Positions 35,212 through 44,216 of a stretch of 64,000 bases of DNA are shown piece after piece; within the stretch, counting starts at the first letter, position 1, and every line of letters begins with the position of its first letter. The notes under the pieces were generated by a model that had not been told where the DNA came from, did not search any database, and saw only the letters and a program-made list of their open reading frames with translations. Source of the DNA: Fibrobacterota bacterium (GTDB lineage: Bacteria > Fibrobacterota > Fibrobacteria > UBA5070); assembly GCA_016715065.1 (NCBI GenBank), contig JADKBN010000002.1, forward strand, positions 124,001-188,000. The letters run 5' to 3'. The translations under genes and the position numbers were made by a program.

Positions 35212-36093
35212 ATGAAGCCCAAAAAGGAACAGTCGTCTGCTACACAAAAGTCCGAAGGCCCCACGAGCCTGGTGACCGTGTTCGACTACCTGGACTACCG
35301 GGCCTATCTGCGCGACCTGTACCATACCCGCAAGGCCCAGGACTCCAAGTTCTCGTGCCGGTACATCGCACAGAAGGTGGGGTTTCGTTCGGCCAGTTAC
35401 TTCACGCAGGTGCTCAGTGGCCGAAGCGCCATGACTTCCGAGATGGCCTTGCGCTTTGCGGCCTTCCTGCGACTGGACCCACGCGAAGCCGAATATCTGG
35501 AACTGTTGGTGCTCCACCAGCGGGCCAAGAGTCTCAAGGAGCGGCGGCAATACCTGGAACGGCTCGGGACCTTCCGCGAGGCCTTGGCGGTGCGGGTGCC
35601 GCCCGAACACTTCGAGTTCTACAGCCAGTGGCACCACACCGCCATCCGCGAACTTCTGTTTTTGGAGCCGTTCACCGGCGACCACGCGGCGCTGGGGCGG
35701 AGATTGCGGCCGGCCATTTCCCCGGCCAAGGCGAAGGCCTCCATCGAGTTGCTTCTGAAGCTTGGTATGGCCAAAAAGGAAAACGACTTGGTGGTGCGAG
35801 CCCACGCGCAGAGCACCACCACCGGCGAGGCGGTCAAATCGGTGGAAGTGGATGGTTTCCATGACTCCACCTTGCAGTTGGCGCGCGATTCCATCGATGG
35901 CCTGCCGCGCGAGGAGAGGTCGCTGTCCAGCTTGACCGTCACGCTTTCCAAGGCGGGGCGCGCGCGGGTGGAATCGGAAATCGTGGAATTCCGACGGCGG
36001 GTGCTGGCCATCGCGCAGGCGGACGCGTGTGAAATCGGGGTGTATCATCTGGGGATCCAACTGTTTCCGATGACCCGGGAGGCGACTCCGTGA
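35212..36093 (+). CDS. TIGR02147-family putative regulator
   Basis: 293 aa from the ATG at 35212 (GGAGA just upstream); the frame extends to 35194. The TIGR02147 signature is clear: VFDYLDYRAYLRDLYHTRK, FSCRYIAQKVGFRSASYFTQVLSG, MALRFAAFLRLDPREAEYLELLV, and the C-terminal ARVESEIVEFRRRVLAIAQ. This family is large in Fibrobacter, has a helix-turn-helix-like N-terminus, and is presumed to regulate transcription, though experiments are lacking. Its stop overlaps the GTG of the next gene, which is coupled to a GH44 cellulase, so this copy may regulate cellulose use. Confidence 0.92.
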   Translation: MKPKKEQSSATQKSEGPTSLVTVFDYLDYRAYLRDLYHTRKAQDSKFSCRYIAQKVGFRSASYFTQVLSGRSAMTSEMALRFAAFLRLDPREAEYLELLVLHQRAKSLKERRQYLERLGTFREALAVRVPPEHFEFYSQWHHTAIRELLFLEPFTGDHAALGRRLRPAISPAKAKASIELLLKLGMAKKENDLVVRAHAQSTTTGEAVKSVEVDGFHDSTLQLARDSIDGLPREERSLSSLTVTLSKAGRARVESEIVEFRRRVLAIAQADACEIGVYHLGIQLFPMTREATP

Positions 36094-37280
36094 GAGGCGC
36101 GATCTTCGCCATGGCCCAGGTAGCCCTGATGGGCTGTTCGGGAGAATCCCCGCGGCAGGCCACCGGACCAGGCTCCGAGACCTCGGGGGTATCCGCGCGC
36201 GTCGTGGACGCCGGTGGGGTCGGCGTGGCCGGGGTTTCCGTGCGATTGGTGGCTGTAGACAGAAAATGGCAGGAGAAGATGTCCAAGGGGGATGCCTCGG
36301 TGCTGGATCGCCGGACCACGGACGCCCAGGGCTGGGTCCGGTTCGAGGTCGCGGGCCAGAGCCACGTGGCCTTGGAGCTGGAGGATTCCCTGCGTTGCGC
36401 GCGCGGCGAGGTGGATCTGTCCGGGTCGCGCAGCGCCGAGCTTCGCGCCGCGCCAGGGGGGCGGCTGCGGATCGCGGCGAAGGTCGGCGCCCAATCGGTG
36501 AGGTCGGTGGCCCTGGCCGGTACCGGCTATGCGGGAGCCGAGAATCTCGATGGGACGTGGTCGTTTTCGGGCGTGGCCTCGGGTGATTACGCCGCCATCG
36601 CTTTGACGGATTCCGGCATGGCGTTTCTGGGAAGATTGTCGGTCGCCTCGGGAGCCGCGTTGGACACCACGATGGTCGCCGATGTCGATTCCGTGCTGCT
36701 GGAAGACTTCGCCTTCGCCCCCATCAAAAATCGCTACGGCTGGCTCCTCGGCGCCGGTTGGTGGTACACGACCACCGACAAGATCTACGGTGGAGCTTCC
36801 ACGGCCACACCTGGCGATCCCGCCGGAGCCTTGGTGGCCTGTCCGTACGGAAATTGTCTATCCGTGGCCTTTTCCATCGACCAGACCGCCTCCGAAAGGT
36901 TCGCGTTGGTGGGGATGGACATCGACCATCCGTACGACCCCAAGGGTCCCCGATCGCCCCTGGCCGATTTTTCGAAGGTGGATCGTGTGCGCTTTGGCGC
37001 CAGCGGTGCGGGAGAGGTCCAGTTCCAGATCCATTACCGAAACGCCGATGGCACCACCTTGGCCTGCCACCATGCGGTGGTTCTGCAAAGCGCCTGGAAG
37101 CTGCAGGAGGTGGTTTTGTCCAGCATGGTTTGCGACACCGGCCCGGTGGCAGGCCGCCGGGCGGTGGGCATGACCTGGGTCGCGGTGGCAGACGCGCAAT
37201 TTAATCTCGGACCCGTGACTCTTTTGGGCGCCGGCCCCCGATCTGTCTTTCCTGAACTCCAACTGGGAGGTGCTCCATGA
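36090..37280 (+). CDS. Lipoprotein with carboxypeptidase-regulatory-like domain
   Basis: 396 aa from a GTG at 36090 that overlaps the TIGR02147 stop. Lipoprotein signal MRGAIFAMAQVALMGC. Residues ~30-110 form a carboxypeptidase-regulatory-like beta domain (SARVVDAGGVGVAGVSVRLV). The C-terminal half looks like a carbohydrate-binding-type jelly roll (YGWLLGAGWWYTTTDKIYGG, VDRVRFGASGAGEVQFQIHYRNADG, LGPVTLLG). Translationally coupled on both sides (GTGA and ATGA). Likely a cell-surface partner of the GH44 enzyme, for example a polysaccharide-binding lipoprotein. Its binding target is not evident. Confidence 0.75.
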   Translation: MRGAIFAMAQVALMGCSGESPRQATGPGSETSGVSARVVDAGGVGVAGVSVRLVAVDRKWQEKMSKGDASVLDRRTTDAQGWVRFEVAGQSHVALELEDSLRCARGEVDLSGSRSAELRAAPGGRLRIAAKVGAQSVRSVALAGTGYAGAENLDGTWSFSGVASGDYAAIALTDSGMAFLGRLSVASGAALDTTMVADVDSVLLEDFAFAPIKNRYGWLLGAGWWYTTTDKIYGGASTATPGDPAGALVACPYGNCLSVAFSIDQTASERFALVGMDIDHPYDPKGPRSPLADFSKVDRVRFGASGAGEVQFQIHYRNADGTTLACHHAVVLQSAWKLQEVVLSSMVCDTGPVAGRRAVGMTWVAVADAQFNLGPVTLLGAGPRSVFPELQLGGAP

Positions 37281-39106
37281 TCGCGTTACTTCTCGCCGCT
37301 CCCCTGTGGGCGGCCCCCGTGCAGATTTCCGTGCAGGCGGACTCGGGCCGGATCCCGATTTCGCCCGCGATCTACGGCAAGAACAACGACCTCAAGGATT
37401 CCGACTTCGCCATCTACCGCGAAGCGGGGCTCAAACTGCTGCGGGCCAGTGGCGGCAACAACGCCACCAAATACAACTGGCGCAAGCGCCTTTCCGTCCA
37501 TCCCGACTGGTACAACAACGTCTATACCAACGATTGGGACGCCGCGGCCAAGTCTATTTCCGGCAAGCTCCCCGGTGGCCAGGGCATGTTCGCCTTCCAG
37601 CTGCTGGGCTGGGCGGCCCGAACCGACAGCGCCAATTTCAACGACTGGAACTACAACCAATCCGCCTATTGGAGCGGAACTGGACAAAATCTGGCGGGTG
37701 GCGGCACTCCCAATTCCGCCGGAGGAGGCAAGGCCTCGGTGGAAGGGAATCCGGAAAAATACGTGCTGCGCTGGGGCCCGGACTCCACGGTGGGGATCGT
37801 GGACCATTGGTTCGGACCGGGCGGACAGGGCTTGGATTCGGCACGGTTTCGCTACTGGGGGATGGACAACGAGCCGGAGGGTTGGCAGGGCACCCATGAC
37901 GACGTGGTCCCGGCCCTGACCGGCAAGATCGAAGCCGAAGACTACGTGCAGCGGTGGGTGGCGGTGGCCAAGGCCGTGCGCAAGAAGTTCCCGGGCGCGC
38001 GATTGGTGGGCCCGGCGACCATGACCGAATGGCACTGGTACACCTGGAACGACGCGTCGGTGACCTACCGCAATCGCGCCATGAGCTTCCCGGAATATTT
38101 CATCCTGCGCCTGGCTGAAATCCAGGATTCCACGGGGGTGCGGATGATCGATGTCTACGACGTGCATCTGTACCTGAACATCCCCCAATCCGCCACCATG
38201 GCCCAGAACCTCCAGACCCACCGGGTGATGTTCGACACCACCTATGTGTTTCCATGGGCCAACGGCGTCAAGACGGTCGATGGCGGCTGGGACGAGTCCC
38301 AAAAGCGCGAATACATCTTCCTGCGCCTGCGCCGTTGGCTGGACAAATATTTCGGGCCCGGCAACGGGATCGGTCTTGGATCGACGGAATCCGGCATCGG
38401 TGATGCAGTGGGGAACAATCCGTCGGCCAGCGCGGTGTGGCATGCCTCCATGCTTGGCACCATGGCCGACAACGACATGGAGCTCTACACGCCCTGGTTC
38501 TGGTACCCCGGCATGTGGGAAGCCTCCCATCTGTTCACCCGCTACGGCAAGTCCATGCGAGTGCGCAGCCGTTCTTCGATGGATTCGCTTGTCAGCGCCT
38601 ACAGCTCCATCAACGATGCGGGCGATTCCCTGACGGTGATCCTGGTCAACCGTGCCACGGATGGTACGCGCGACGTTGCCATGGGTCTGGGAGGCTTCGT
38701 GTCCGATGCCAACGCAGCCAAGCTGCAGGCCTCCAATCTCGTGGGCGAGACGTTTGTTTCCCAAGCCAAGAACGGTCTGGTGAGCGGCACCGTTGCGGTC
38801 ACTCCCAACGGCGTGAGCCTGTCGCTTCCCGCACTTTCTGTCACCGCTGTGGTGTTCTCCGGCAAGGCCAGCGGGACATCCCTTGTCCGTCGCACCAGCC
38901 CGGGGTCCTTGCGGATCCAGGGGCGCACGATGGTGCTGGAAGGCGTCCGCGATGGCTGGATGGAGCAGATCTCCGCGGATGGCGCGACGCTGCGCCGGGT
39001 GGCCATCCGTTCCGGGAGGGCCACCATGGAATTTTCCCGGGCGGAGTCGGGGATCCAGTTGGTTCGCTGGCCAGGCTCCTCCACCCAGGTGTTTCTCGTG
39101 CCTTGA
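37277..39106 (+). CDS. Glycoside hydrolase family 44 endoglucanase, secreted
   Basis: 609 aa with a signal peptide (MIALLLAAPLWAAP). GH44 motifs: ISPAIYGKNN, LRASGGNNATKYNW, NDWDAAAKS, and the acid/base Glu199 in GMDNEPE and nucleophile Glu371 in GSTESGIG. Known GH44 enzymes cleave beta-1,4-glucans such as cellulose, carboxymethylcellulose and xyloglucan. Residues ~535-609 are a C-terminal domain of the sorting type found on Fibrobacter secreted enzymes. Its ATG overlaps the lipoprotein stop, so the enzyme is co-expressed with the lipoprotein and TIGR02147 regulator. Confidence 0.92.
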   Translation: MIALLLAAPLWAAPVQISVQADSGRIPISPAIYGKNNDLKDSDFAIYREAGLKLLRASGGNNATKYNWRKRLSVHPDWYNNVYTNDWDAAAKSISGKLPGGQGMFAFQLLGWAARTDSANFNDWNYNQSAYWSGTGQNLAGGGTPNSAGGGKASVEGNPEKYVLRWGPDSTVGIVDHWFGPGGQGLDSARFRYWGMDNEPEGWQGTHDDVVPALTGKIEAEDYVQRWVAVAKAVRKKFPGARLVGPATMTEWHWYTWNDASVTYRNRAMSFPEYFILRLAEIQDSTGVRMIDVYDVHLYLNIPQSATMAQNLQTHRVMFDTTYVFPWANGVKTVDGGWDESQKREYIFLRLRRWLDKYFGPGNGIGLGSTESGIGDAVGNNPSASAVWHASMLGTMADNDMELYTPWFWYPGMWEASHLFTRYGKSMRVRSRSSMDSLVSAYSSINDAGDSLTVILVNRATDGTRDVAMGLGGFVSDANAAKLQASNLVGETFVSQAKNGLVSGTVAVTPNGVSLSLPALSVTAVVFSGKASGTSLVRRTSPGSLRIQGRTMVLEGVRDGWMEQISADGATLRRVAIRSGRATMEFSRAESGIQLVRWPGSSTQVFLVP

Positions 39107-39208
39107 GGGTGGCCTCAGGATTGCTAGGATTGGCGGAGACCAGAGGGGGTTCGCTCCCGCTGCCACCGCCTTTTCAGAATCCATTTGCTGTGCTAAGGAC
39201 TACCTATC

Positions 39209-41686
39209 GTGTTGACCCGGCTTCGCGTTTCGGCTTGGCATCTTGCGGTCACCATCGCGGGATTGTTCTTGGGCGGATGCAACGAGTCGGCAGCCGGTAC
39301 CGCCACGCGCGGGGTTTTGGATCTGCGGGGCGTGGACTTCCAAACCGAGGTGGTGGATCTTGATGGTCCATGGGTCGCCGTCGCGGGTTTGGCAGAAGTG
39401 GCGCAGCTCGATTCCAGCGACAAGTCCCATGGCGTGTCGCTTCCCGTGGCGTGGTCGAACCTGGTGGACGGCCAGGGCAAATCCGTCCCGGGCCGAGAAG
39501 TCACACTCCTCCTGACGGTTTTGTTGGACACCCATCGGGTGAAGCGGCTGGCCATCGATTGCCCGCAACAAGCTTCCGCGTACGAACTGCTGGTGGATGG
39601 CCGCCGGGTGTTGGGAAATGGCAAGGTGGGGGTCTCCGCTTTGGAGGAGGTTCCCGAGAACCGCTACGACCGAGGCATGATCCCGGTGGTCGCTCCCCGG
39701 ATGACGTTTCTGTTGCGGGTCTCCAACCACCACCGCGACGAGGGCGGCCAGCTGCGGCGGATCTCTCTGGGCGATCCGGTGCTGCTGCACGCGTCCTTTT
39801 TCCGGGAGGCCATGCCGTATCTGATCGCCATGGCGATCATGTTCTTGTTCGCTGTCCACTCTCTGGGTTTTTTGGTCTTCTCGTTGCACGAAAAGACCAA
39901 CCTGCTGTTTGGCTTGTATTGCTTCCTGTGGATGTTGGCGGGAATGGGGGCGGTGGCCGATTTCAATTTCCTGACGATGTGGGTCCCGAGCTTCCCCTAC
40001 GAGGCCAGCTTGATCGCGACGTTCATCTTGGTGGCCTTGTCGCTTCTGACGGTGGGACTTCTGTGCGAATCGATGTTTTCCAATCCGGTCCTGGTCTGGT
40101 CCAATCGAGGCTTGTCGGTGATCGTGGCCGGATGCGTGTTGTATTTCCTCTTCGGGCCCTTCGAATACGCGTTTCGTGTGTTCAATGCGATGGTGGGATT
40201 GGGCTTCGCCGAGGTCATCGTCTTGTCCTATTCGCTGGCTCTGGCCATCCGCAAAGGCACCGCCGGGGCCATTCCCTTCGCCGTGGGCTATGCCGTGTTC
40301 ATGGCCGCCACCGCCCACGACGGGCTGGTGTTCCTGGGTTGGGTGGATCCTCCGTACACCATGATCCCTGGCGGCGCGGCGCTGGCCGTGGCGGAAGCTC
40401 TGGTGCTGGCCTTGCGGTTTTTCAACACCGTGCGCGCCAACAAACGGCTCCTGGCCCAGGTCCAGGAGAAAAACGAGGAACTGGGCAGGCTCTCGCGCAT
40501 CAAGGACGAATTTCTGGCCAACACCTCCCACGAGCTGCGCACCCCCTTGCACAGCATCCTGGGGATGACAGAATCAGTTCTTGAAGACCGGTCGATCGCG
40601 TTGGGCGGCGAATCCCGGGCCAGCCTCAAGCATGTGGTGAGCAGCGCGCGCAGGCTCAACCGGTTGGTGGACGACATCTTGGACGCAGCCAAGCTCGAAG
40701 CCGGCGAGGTCGTGTTGCGACGCGATTCTGTCGCGCTGGAGCCGCTGGTGCAGGAGGTGTTGTCCAGTTTCCAGGCAACCGCCGACCGCAAGGGTGTGCA
40801 GTTGGTCTGCGCCGTGGATCCAGATCTTACGCGCGTGTGGGTGGATGCCGACCGCTTGACCCAGATCCTGTGCAACCTCGTGGGCAATTCCCTCAAGTTC
40901 ACCGATGCGGGCCATGTGGAGATCTCGGCTCGAAGCGCGGGGGAAATCGTGGAAGTGTCGGTTTCCGACTCGGGGATCGGGATTCCGGAGGCCGATCGCG
41001 AAAAGGTCTTCAAGCCCTTCGAACAGGCTGGAGGCGGCAAACGGGGCGGGACCGGACTGGGGCTTTCGATCTGTCGGAAGCTGGTGCAAATGCATGGTGG
41101 GGCCTTGCACATGCAACCTCGAGCGGAGGGAGGATCGGTGTTCGTCTTCACTCTGCCGCCGACTCCGCAAGGCGCTCCTCCTTCCGCACAACGGCCCACG
41201 GCCGTGGCGGATGCCGAGACCGACACCACCGTCATCGCCACGTTGCAGCCGGCCCCAGCGACTGCGGTCGACTCGGGATGGACCATTTTGGCCATCGATG
41301 ACGAGCGGGTGAACCTGGAAATCGTGCGCAAGATTTTGACCGGGCGCGGAATCCGGGTGGTTGTGTCCTCCGACGGGCGCCAAGCATTGGAGTTGATCCG
41401 CGAGCACAGACCCGGGCTGGTGCTGCTGGATGTGATGATGCCGCTGCGCGACGGATTCGATGTCTGCGAGGAGATCCGCTCCCAGCACTCTCCGTGGGAG
41501 CTGCCCGTCTTGTTCCAATCTGCGCGAAGCCAGGTGGAAGACGTGGTGAGGGGGTTCGCGTGCGGCGGCAACGACTACGTCTTCAAGCCCTTTGTGCGAC
41601 AGGAATTGATCGCTCGGGTGGAAGCCCACCTGCGCCAACGCGACGCCTACATGGCGCTGAAAGCCGGTATTCCGCCGGCATCCTAG
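39209..41686 (+). CDS. Hybrid sensor histidine kinase with receiver domain, 7TM-DISM-like sensor
   Basis: 825 aa. Signal/lipobox-like start (AGLFLGGC), a ~180-residue extracytoplasmic sensor (DLDGPWVAVAG, FLLRVSNHHRD), seven hydrophobic helices (~residues 195-405), then HisKA with the phospho-His (FLANTSHELRTPLHSILGM), a HATPase (QILCNLVGNSLKFTDAG, GIGIPEADREKVFKPFEQAG, GTGLGLSICRKLV) and a receiver domain (ILAIDDE, LLDVMMPLRDGF with phospho-Asp, YVFKPF). Layout fits 7TMR-DISM kinases that bind carbohydrate or other ligands. It follows the cellulase operon by about 100 bp, so sensing cellulose products is an attractive guess. Confidence 0.92.
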   Translation: MLTRLRVSAWHLAVTIAGLFLGGCNESAAGTATRGVLDLRGVDFQTEVVDLDGPWVAVAGLAEVAQLDSSDKSHGVSLPVAWSNLVDGQGKSVPGREVTLLLTVLLDTHRVKRLAIDCPQQASAYELLVDGRRVLGNGKVGVSALEEVPENRYDRGMIPVVAPRMTFLLRVSNHHRDEGGQLRRISLGDPVLLHASFFREAMPYLIAMAIMFLFAVHSLGFLVFSLHEKTNLLFGLYCFLWMLAGMGAVADFNFLTMWVPSFPYEASLIATFILVALSLLTVGLLCESMFSNPVLVWSNRGLSVIVAGCVLYFLFGPFEYAFRVFNAMVGLGFAEVIVLSYSLALAIRKGTAGAIPFAVGYAVFMAATAHDGLVFLGWVDPPYTMIPGGAALAVAEALVLALRFFNTVRANKRLLAQVQEKNEELGRLSRIKDEFLANTSHELRTPLHSILGMTESVLEDRSIALGGESRASLKHVVSSARRLNRLVDDILDAAKLEAGEVVLRRDSVALEPLVQEVLSSFQATADRKGVQLVCAVDPDLTRVWVDADRLTQILCNLVGNSLKFTDAGHVEISARSAGEIVEVSVSDSGIGIPEADREKVFKPFEQAGGGKRGGTGLGLSICRKLVQMHGGALHMQPRAEGGSVFVFTLPPTPQGAPPSAQRPTAVADAETDTTVIATLQPAPATAVDSGWTILAIDDERVNLEIVRKILTGRGIRVVVSSDGRQALELIREHRPGLVLLDVMMPLRDGFDVCEEIRSQHSPWELPVLFQSARSQVEDVVRGFACGGNDYVFKPFVRQELIARVEAHLRQRDAYMALKAGIPPAS

Positions 41687-41722
41687 CGGAGTGTTCGGCA
41701 AGATCGAAGGGCGGACGGAAGG

Positions 41723-42697
41723 TCAGACCGTTTCTATGGACACGTACACCATGGTCTGGTTCAGGAGCTGGCAGGCGATCTCGCCAAAGGTGACAGGACC
41801 TGTCATGCCATCCGTGATCTTCCCTTCCAGGCCGGAATAGAGGAAGTTCAGGATGCAGTTGCACGAAAACGCCGCGTGGGTGTCCTTGGGCAGCATCTTC
41901 GCGAACTCCACCATGTAGTCGTCGACGGGTTTGGCCAGGCGGTAGTCCGTTCCCGGGAACACCGGCGCATAGAGGTTCACCAGCCCCCGCGACGAGTCGA
42001 TGCCCTGGAAACTCACGTTGACCATCGCTCCGGAACAATCGGCCACCAAGGGAAGGCGGGTGTCCACCTTGCGTTCCAGGAGGTAGTCGGAAAAGACCCG
42101 CTCGACGCCATCGACCAGACAGCGATCCACCTGGAATCCCCCGTCGGGGAAGGTGAGGACCTCGCCCTCGCCGGGCGAGAACAGGTTCACGATGCCCATC
42201 CGGGCGACCTGGTTGGCCGGCAGGGCGCAGTGGATCGCCACGCCTGCGCTGGTGTGCGCAGACAGTGTGCGCCCGTCCACCACTTTGGGGAGCTTCCTGC
42301 CAAGATCGTCCAGGTGTACACCGGAGATCCAGCCCAACAGCGGCTTGAGATACATGTCCTGGAAGTCCGGCGCTTTTTGGGCAAATTCCAGGTGGATCTG
42401 GCTGGAGGCAGGCAGGATCAGGAAGGTGACGCCGTTTTCCGGCGCATCCTTGCAGATGCTGGCGATGTCGGTAGGACCGTAGGTCCGGATTTCCACGGAG
42501 GTGGATTGCTCGGGCACCGGCGTGGCGAACACCATCTCGCGGGAGACCACGCCTCCGGTCTCGGTCATGAAGTAGGGGATGGTTCCGCCGATCCAATCTC
42601 CTTGCGGCAGCGAGAGGAGGACTTCTTCCTCGGCGGCCAGAAGCAGGCGGGCTCCGGAGCGGATGCGCTGGGCGATGTCGGATGGGTGGGAAAACAT
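41723..42697 (-). CDS. DUF6976-like protein
   Basis: 324 aa from the ATG at 42697 (MFSHPSDIAQRIRSGARLLLA). No signal or membrane segment. It contains LPQGDWIGGTIPYFMTETGGVVSREMVF, SAGVAIHCALPANQVARMGIVNLF and AFSCNCILNFLYSGLEGKITDGMTGPVTFGEIA. The opening and the CNCILN...GMTGPVTFGEIA end are distinctive for a family I recognise as DUF6976, usually a lone cytoplasmic protein in bacteria with sensory systems. The end resembles FIST C-terminal sensory domains. A small gene precedes it by 11 bp. Confidence 0.6.
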   Translation of the reverse strand: MFSHPSDIAQRIRSGARLLLAAEEEVLLSLPQGDWIGGTIPYFMTETGGVVSREMVFATPVPEQSTSVEIRTYGPTDIASICKDAPENGVTFLILPASSQIHLEFAQKAPDFQDMYLKPLLGWISGVHLDDLGRKLPKVVDGRTLSAHTSAGVAIHCALPANQVARMGIVNLFSPGEGEVLTFPDGGFQVDRCLVDGVERVFSDYLLERKVDTRLPLVADCSGAMVNVSFQGIDSSRGLVNLYAPVFPGTDYRLAKPVDDYMVEFAKMLPKDTHAAFSCNCILNFLYSGLEGKITDGMTGPVTFGEIACQLLNQTMVYVSIETV

Positions 42698-42708
42698 GGT
42701 CGCTCCTA

Positions 42709-42936
42709 TTAACCGAAAATGGCTTTGAGATCGTCGGACATGATGGGTTCGTACTTGCTGAAGAAGGCGTGTACGTCTTCGATCGCGTTTTCGACAATTT
42801 CCGGACGACCTCCTTCCAGTTTGATGGCCCGCAAATTCCTGGAAACGCACATGCCCGCCGGCATAAGTCGGAACGAATGGCTGAACGTGCCCATCACGAG
42901 TTCTCTGTAGCGTGGGTGCGATTTGCCTGGCACCAT
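42709..42936 (-). CDS. Small protein of unknown function
   Basis: 75 aa from the ATG at 42936, with GGGAGGGG eight bases upstream; the longer frame upstream is a shadow of the hydrolase gene. Basic N-terminus (MVPGKSHPRYRELVMGTFSHS), then RNLRAIKLEGGRPEIVENAIEDVHAFFSKYEPIMSDDLKAIFG. No recognised domain. Spacing of 11 bp to the DUF6976-like gene implies one transcript and a shared task. Confidence 0.5.
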   Translation of the reverse strand: MVPGKSHPRYRELVMGTFSHSFRLMPAGMCVSRNLRAIKLEGGRPEIVENAIEDVHAFFSKYEPIMSDDLKAIFG

Positions 42937-43015
42937 AGGATGTCCCCTCCCAAAAGAGATAGCGGAGAGGGAGGTGGCAGCCACGTCCCCTCTCCGGATG
43001 GGGATCAGCCTACCA

Positions 43016-43051
43016 CCTGGTGGGATCGTATGGCCATACGATCCCACCAGG
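43016..43051. terminator. 36-bp perfect palindrome, likely terminator or operator
   Basis: CCTGGTGGGATCGTATGG joined directly to its exact complement (18-bp arms, no loop), followed on the plus strand by TTTTTC. It lies between the hydrolase stop and the small gene. The T-run suits the plus strand, although both neighbours read minus; on the minus strand the arms are preceded by an A-run. A perfect loopless arm of this length is more typical of a protein-binding site or cruciform than of an ordinary terminator. Confidence 0.65.
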
Positions 43052-43055
43052 TTTT

Positions 43056-44207
43056 TCAATTCAGGTGGAAGACGGTCTTCAGGAAGGTTTGCAAGGATTG
43101 GGCCACCTTCGCTTGTGCTGCGCCCGTAAAGGAATGGTTCATGCCCGAAATGGATTGGTAGTCCACCCGGGAGTCGGCGGCCTTGAGTGAGGCGGATTGG
43201 TCCGGGAACACGGTGATATCGGCGGCGCCGTGGATGGCCACGGTGGTGGGAAGCAGCCCGGAAATGGCGAGACGGCCCGCAGAGCGCGCCAACAGGACGG
43301 CACGCAGGGAGTCGGCGGAGATGGCGCCGTTGCGAAAGGGAACGAGGTAGCGCGATTCGATCATGTCGAGACCGGGCAGATCCACGGTTTTCCCTGCGGC
43401 CAGGTCTTTGGACAGATTTTGGATGGAGCCGGCGAAGAAATCCGTGGGCCCGGCGATCTCGAAGACGCTCTTGATGCGCCGATCGCGCAGGGCTGAAAGC
43501 AGCGCCACACCGCCTCCACGCGAGTAGCCTACCGCTGCGATGCGCGATGCGTCTGATTGAGGGAAATTGTCCAGCACCGCTTGCAACATCGCCAAGGCGT
43601 CGTCCACATCGCGATCCCAGGGGCTGGCCTGGAGCGGGTCGCCGACCACGGAAGGGTCCGAGATCGAAGCGGTTTCGCCGCGATAGGCAGGCATGACCAC
43701 GATGCACTGGTCCTTGATGGCCGTTCCCATCAGCAGGCTCAGTACGCTGAAGAAGGTGTTGTTGACGCCGTCGTCTCCCGGGTGCCCAAAGAGGATCACC
43801 GGGGTGGGGGCGGTGGTGGTGGGGACCCAGACCAAGCCGCCCTGCGGGATTCCATCTACGGAGAACGCCACCAGATACAGGTTTCCGCCAATCTGCGAAA
43901 GTGTGTCCCGGTATTGCCAAGCTTGGGCTTTTGGTTTGCGGGACTCCCAATCGGCGAAGATCTTCGCGAGATTTCTACGAGCATCCGCGCTGTAGCGCGC
44001 GAGGTTGACCACGCTGTCCCAGCGCGTTTCCCATCCCAGGATCTGCACCACGGCGTCCCCTGGCAGGGAAAGATCCGCCGAAGGAGCCCACGCCAACAGT
44101 GAAGTGGGGATTTGTTTGGCAGGGGTGGCGCCGGGATCGGTGACGCTCTCGGAACACCCGATCAAGGCGGCCAGCAGCGGGGCGGCAAAGTGGAGCCTGG
44201 TTTTCAT
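43056..44207 (-). CDS. Alpha/beta-hydrolase lipoprotein (esterase/peptidase-like)
   Basis: 383 aa. Lipoprotein signal MKTRLHFAAPLLAALIGC. Hydrolase core: PVILFGHPGDDGVNNTFFSVL, VVMPAYRGE (oxyanion region), nucleophile elbow GYSRGGG, AIHGAADITVFPDQ (Asp) and SGMNHSF (His). The fold is that of prolyl-oligopeptidase-type or acyl-hydrolase lipoproteins. The substrate is unknown; acetyl-xylan or peptide ester cleavage are possibilities only. The following gene on the same strand (44217-44930) also encodes a lipoprotein and lies 9 bp upstream, so the two are an operon. Confidence 0.85.
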   Translation of the reverse strand: MKTRLHFAAPLLAALIGCSESVTDPGATPAKQIPTSLLAWAPSADLSLPGDAVVQILGWETRWDSVVNLARYSADARRNLAKIFADWESRKPKAQAWQYRDTLSQIGGNLYLVAFSVDGIPQGGLVWVPTTTAPTPVILFGHPGDDGVNNTFFSVLSLLMGTAIKDQCIVVMPAYRGETASISDPSVVGDPLQASPWDRDVDDALAMLQAVLDNFPQSDASRIAAVGYSRGGGVALLSALRDRRIKSVFEIAGPTDFFAGSIQNLSKDLAAGKTVDLPGLDMIESRYLVPFRNGAISADSLRAVLLARSAGRLAISGLLPTTVAIHGAADITVFPDQSASLKAADSRVDYQSISGMNHSFTGAAQAKVAQSLQTFLKTVFHLN

Positions 44208-44216
44208 GGGAAAATC

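Noticed and set aside
37286..39184. A 632-codon open frame on the minus strand opposite the GH44 gene
   Set aside because: The plus-strand frame is a clear GH44 enzyme; the minus frame is a high-GC artefact with many His/Arg/Gly residues.
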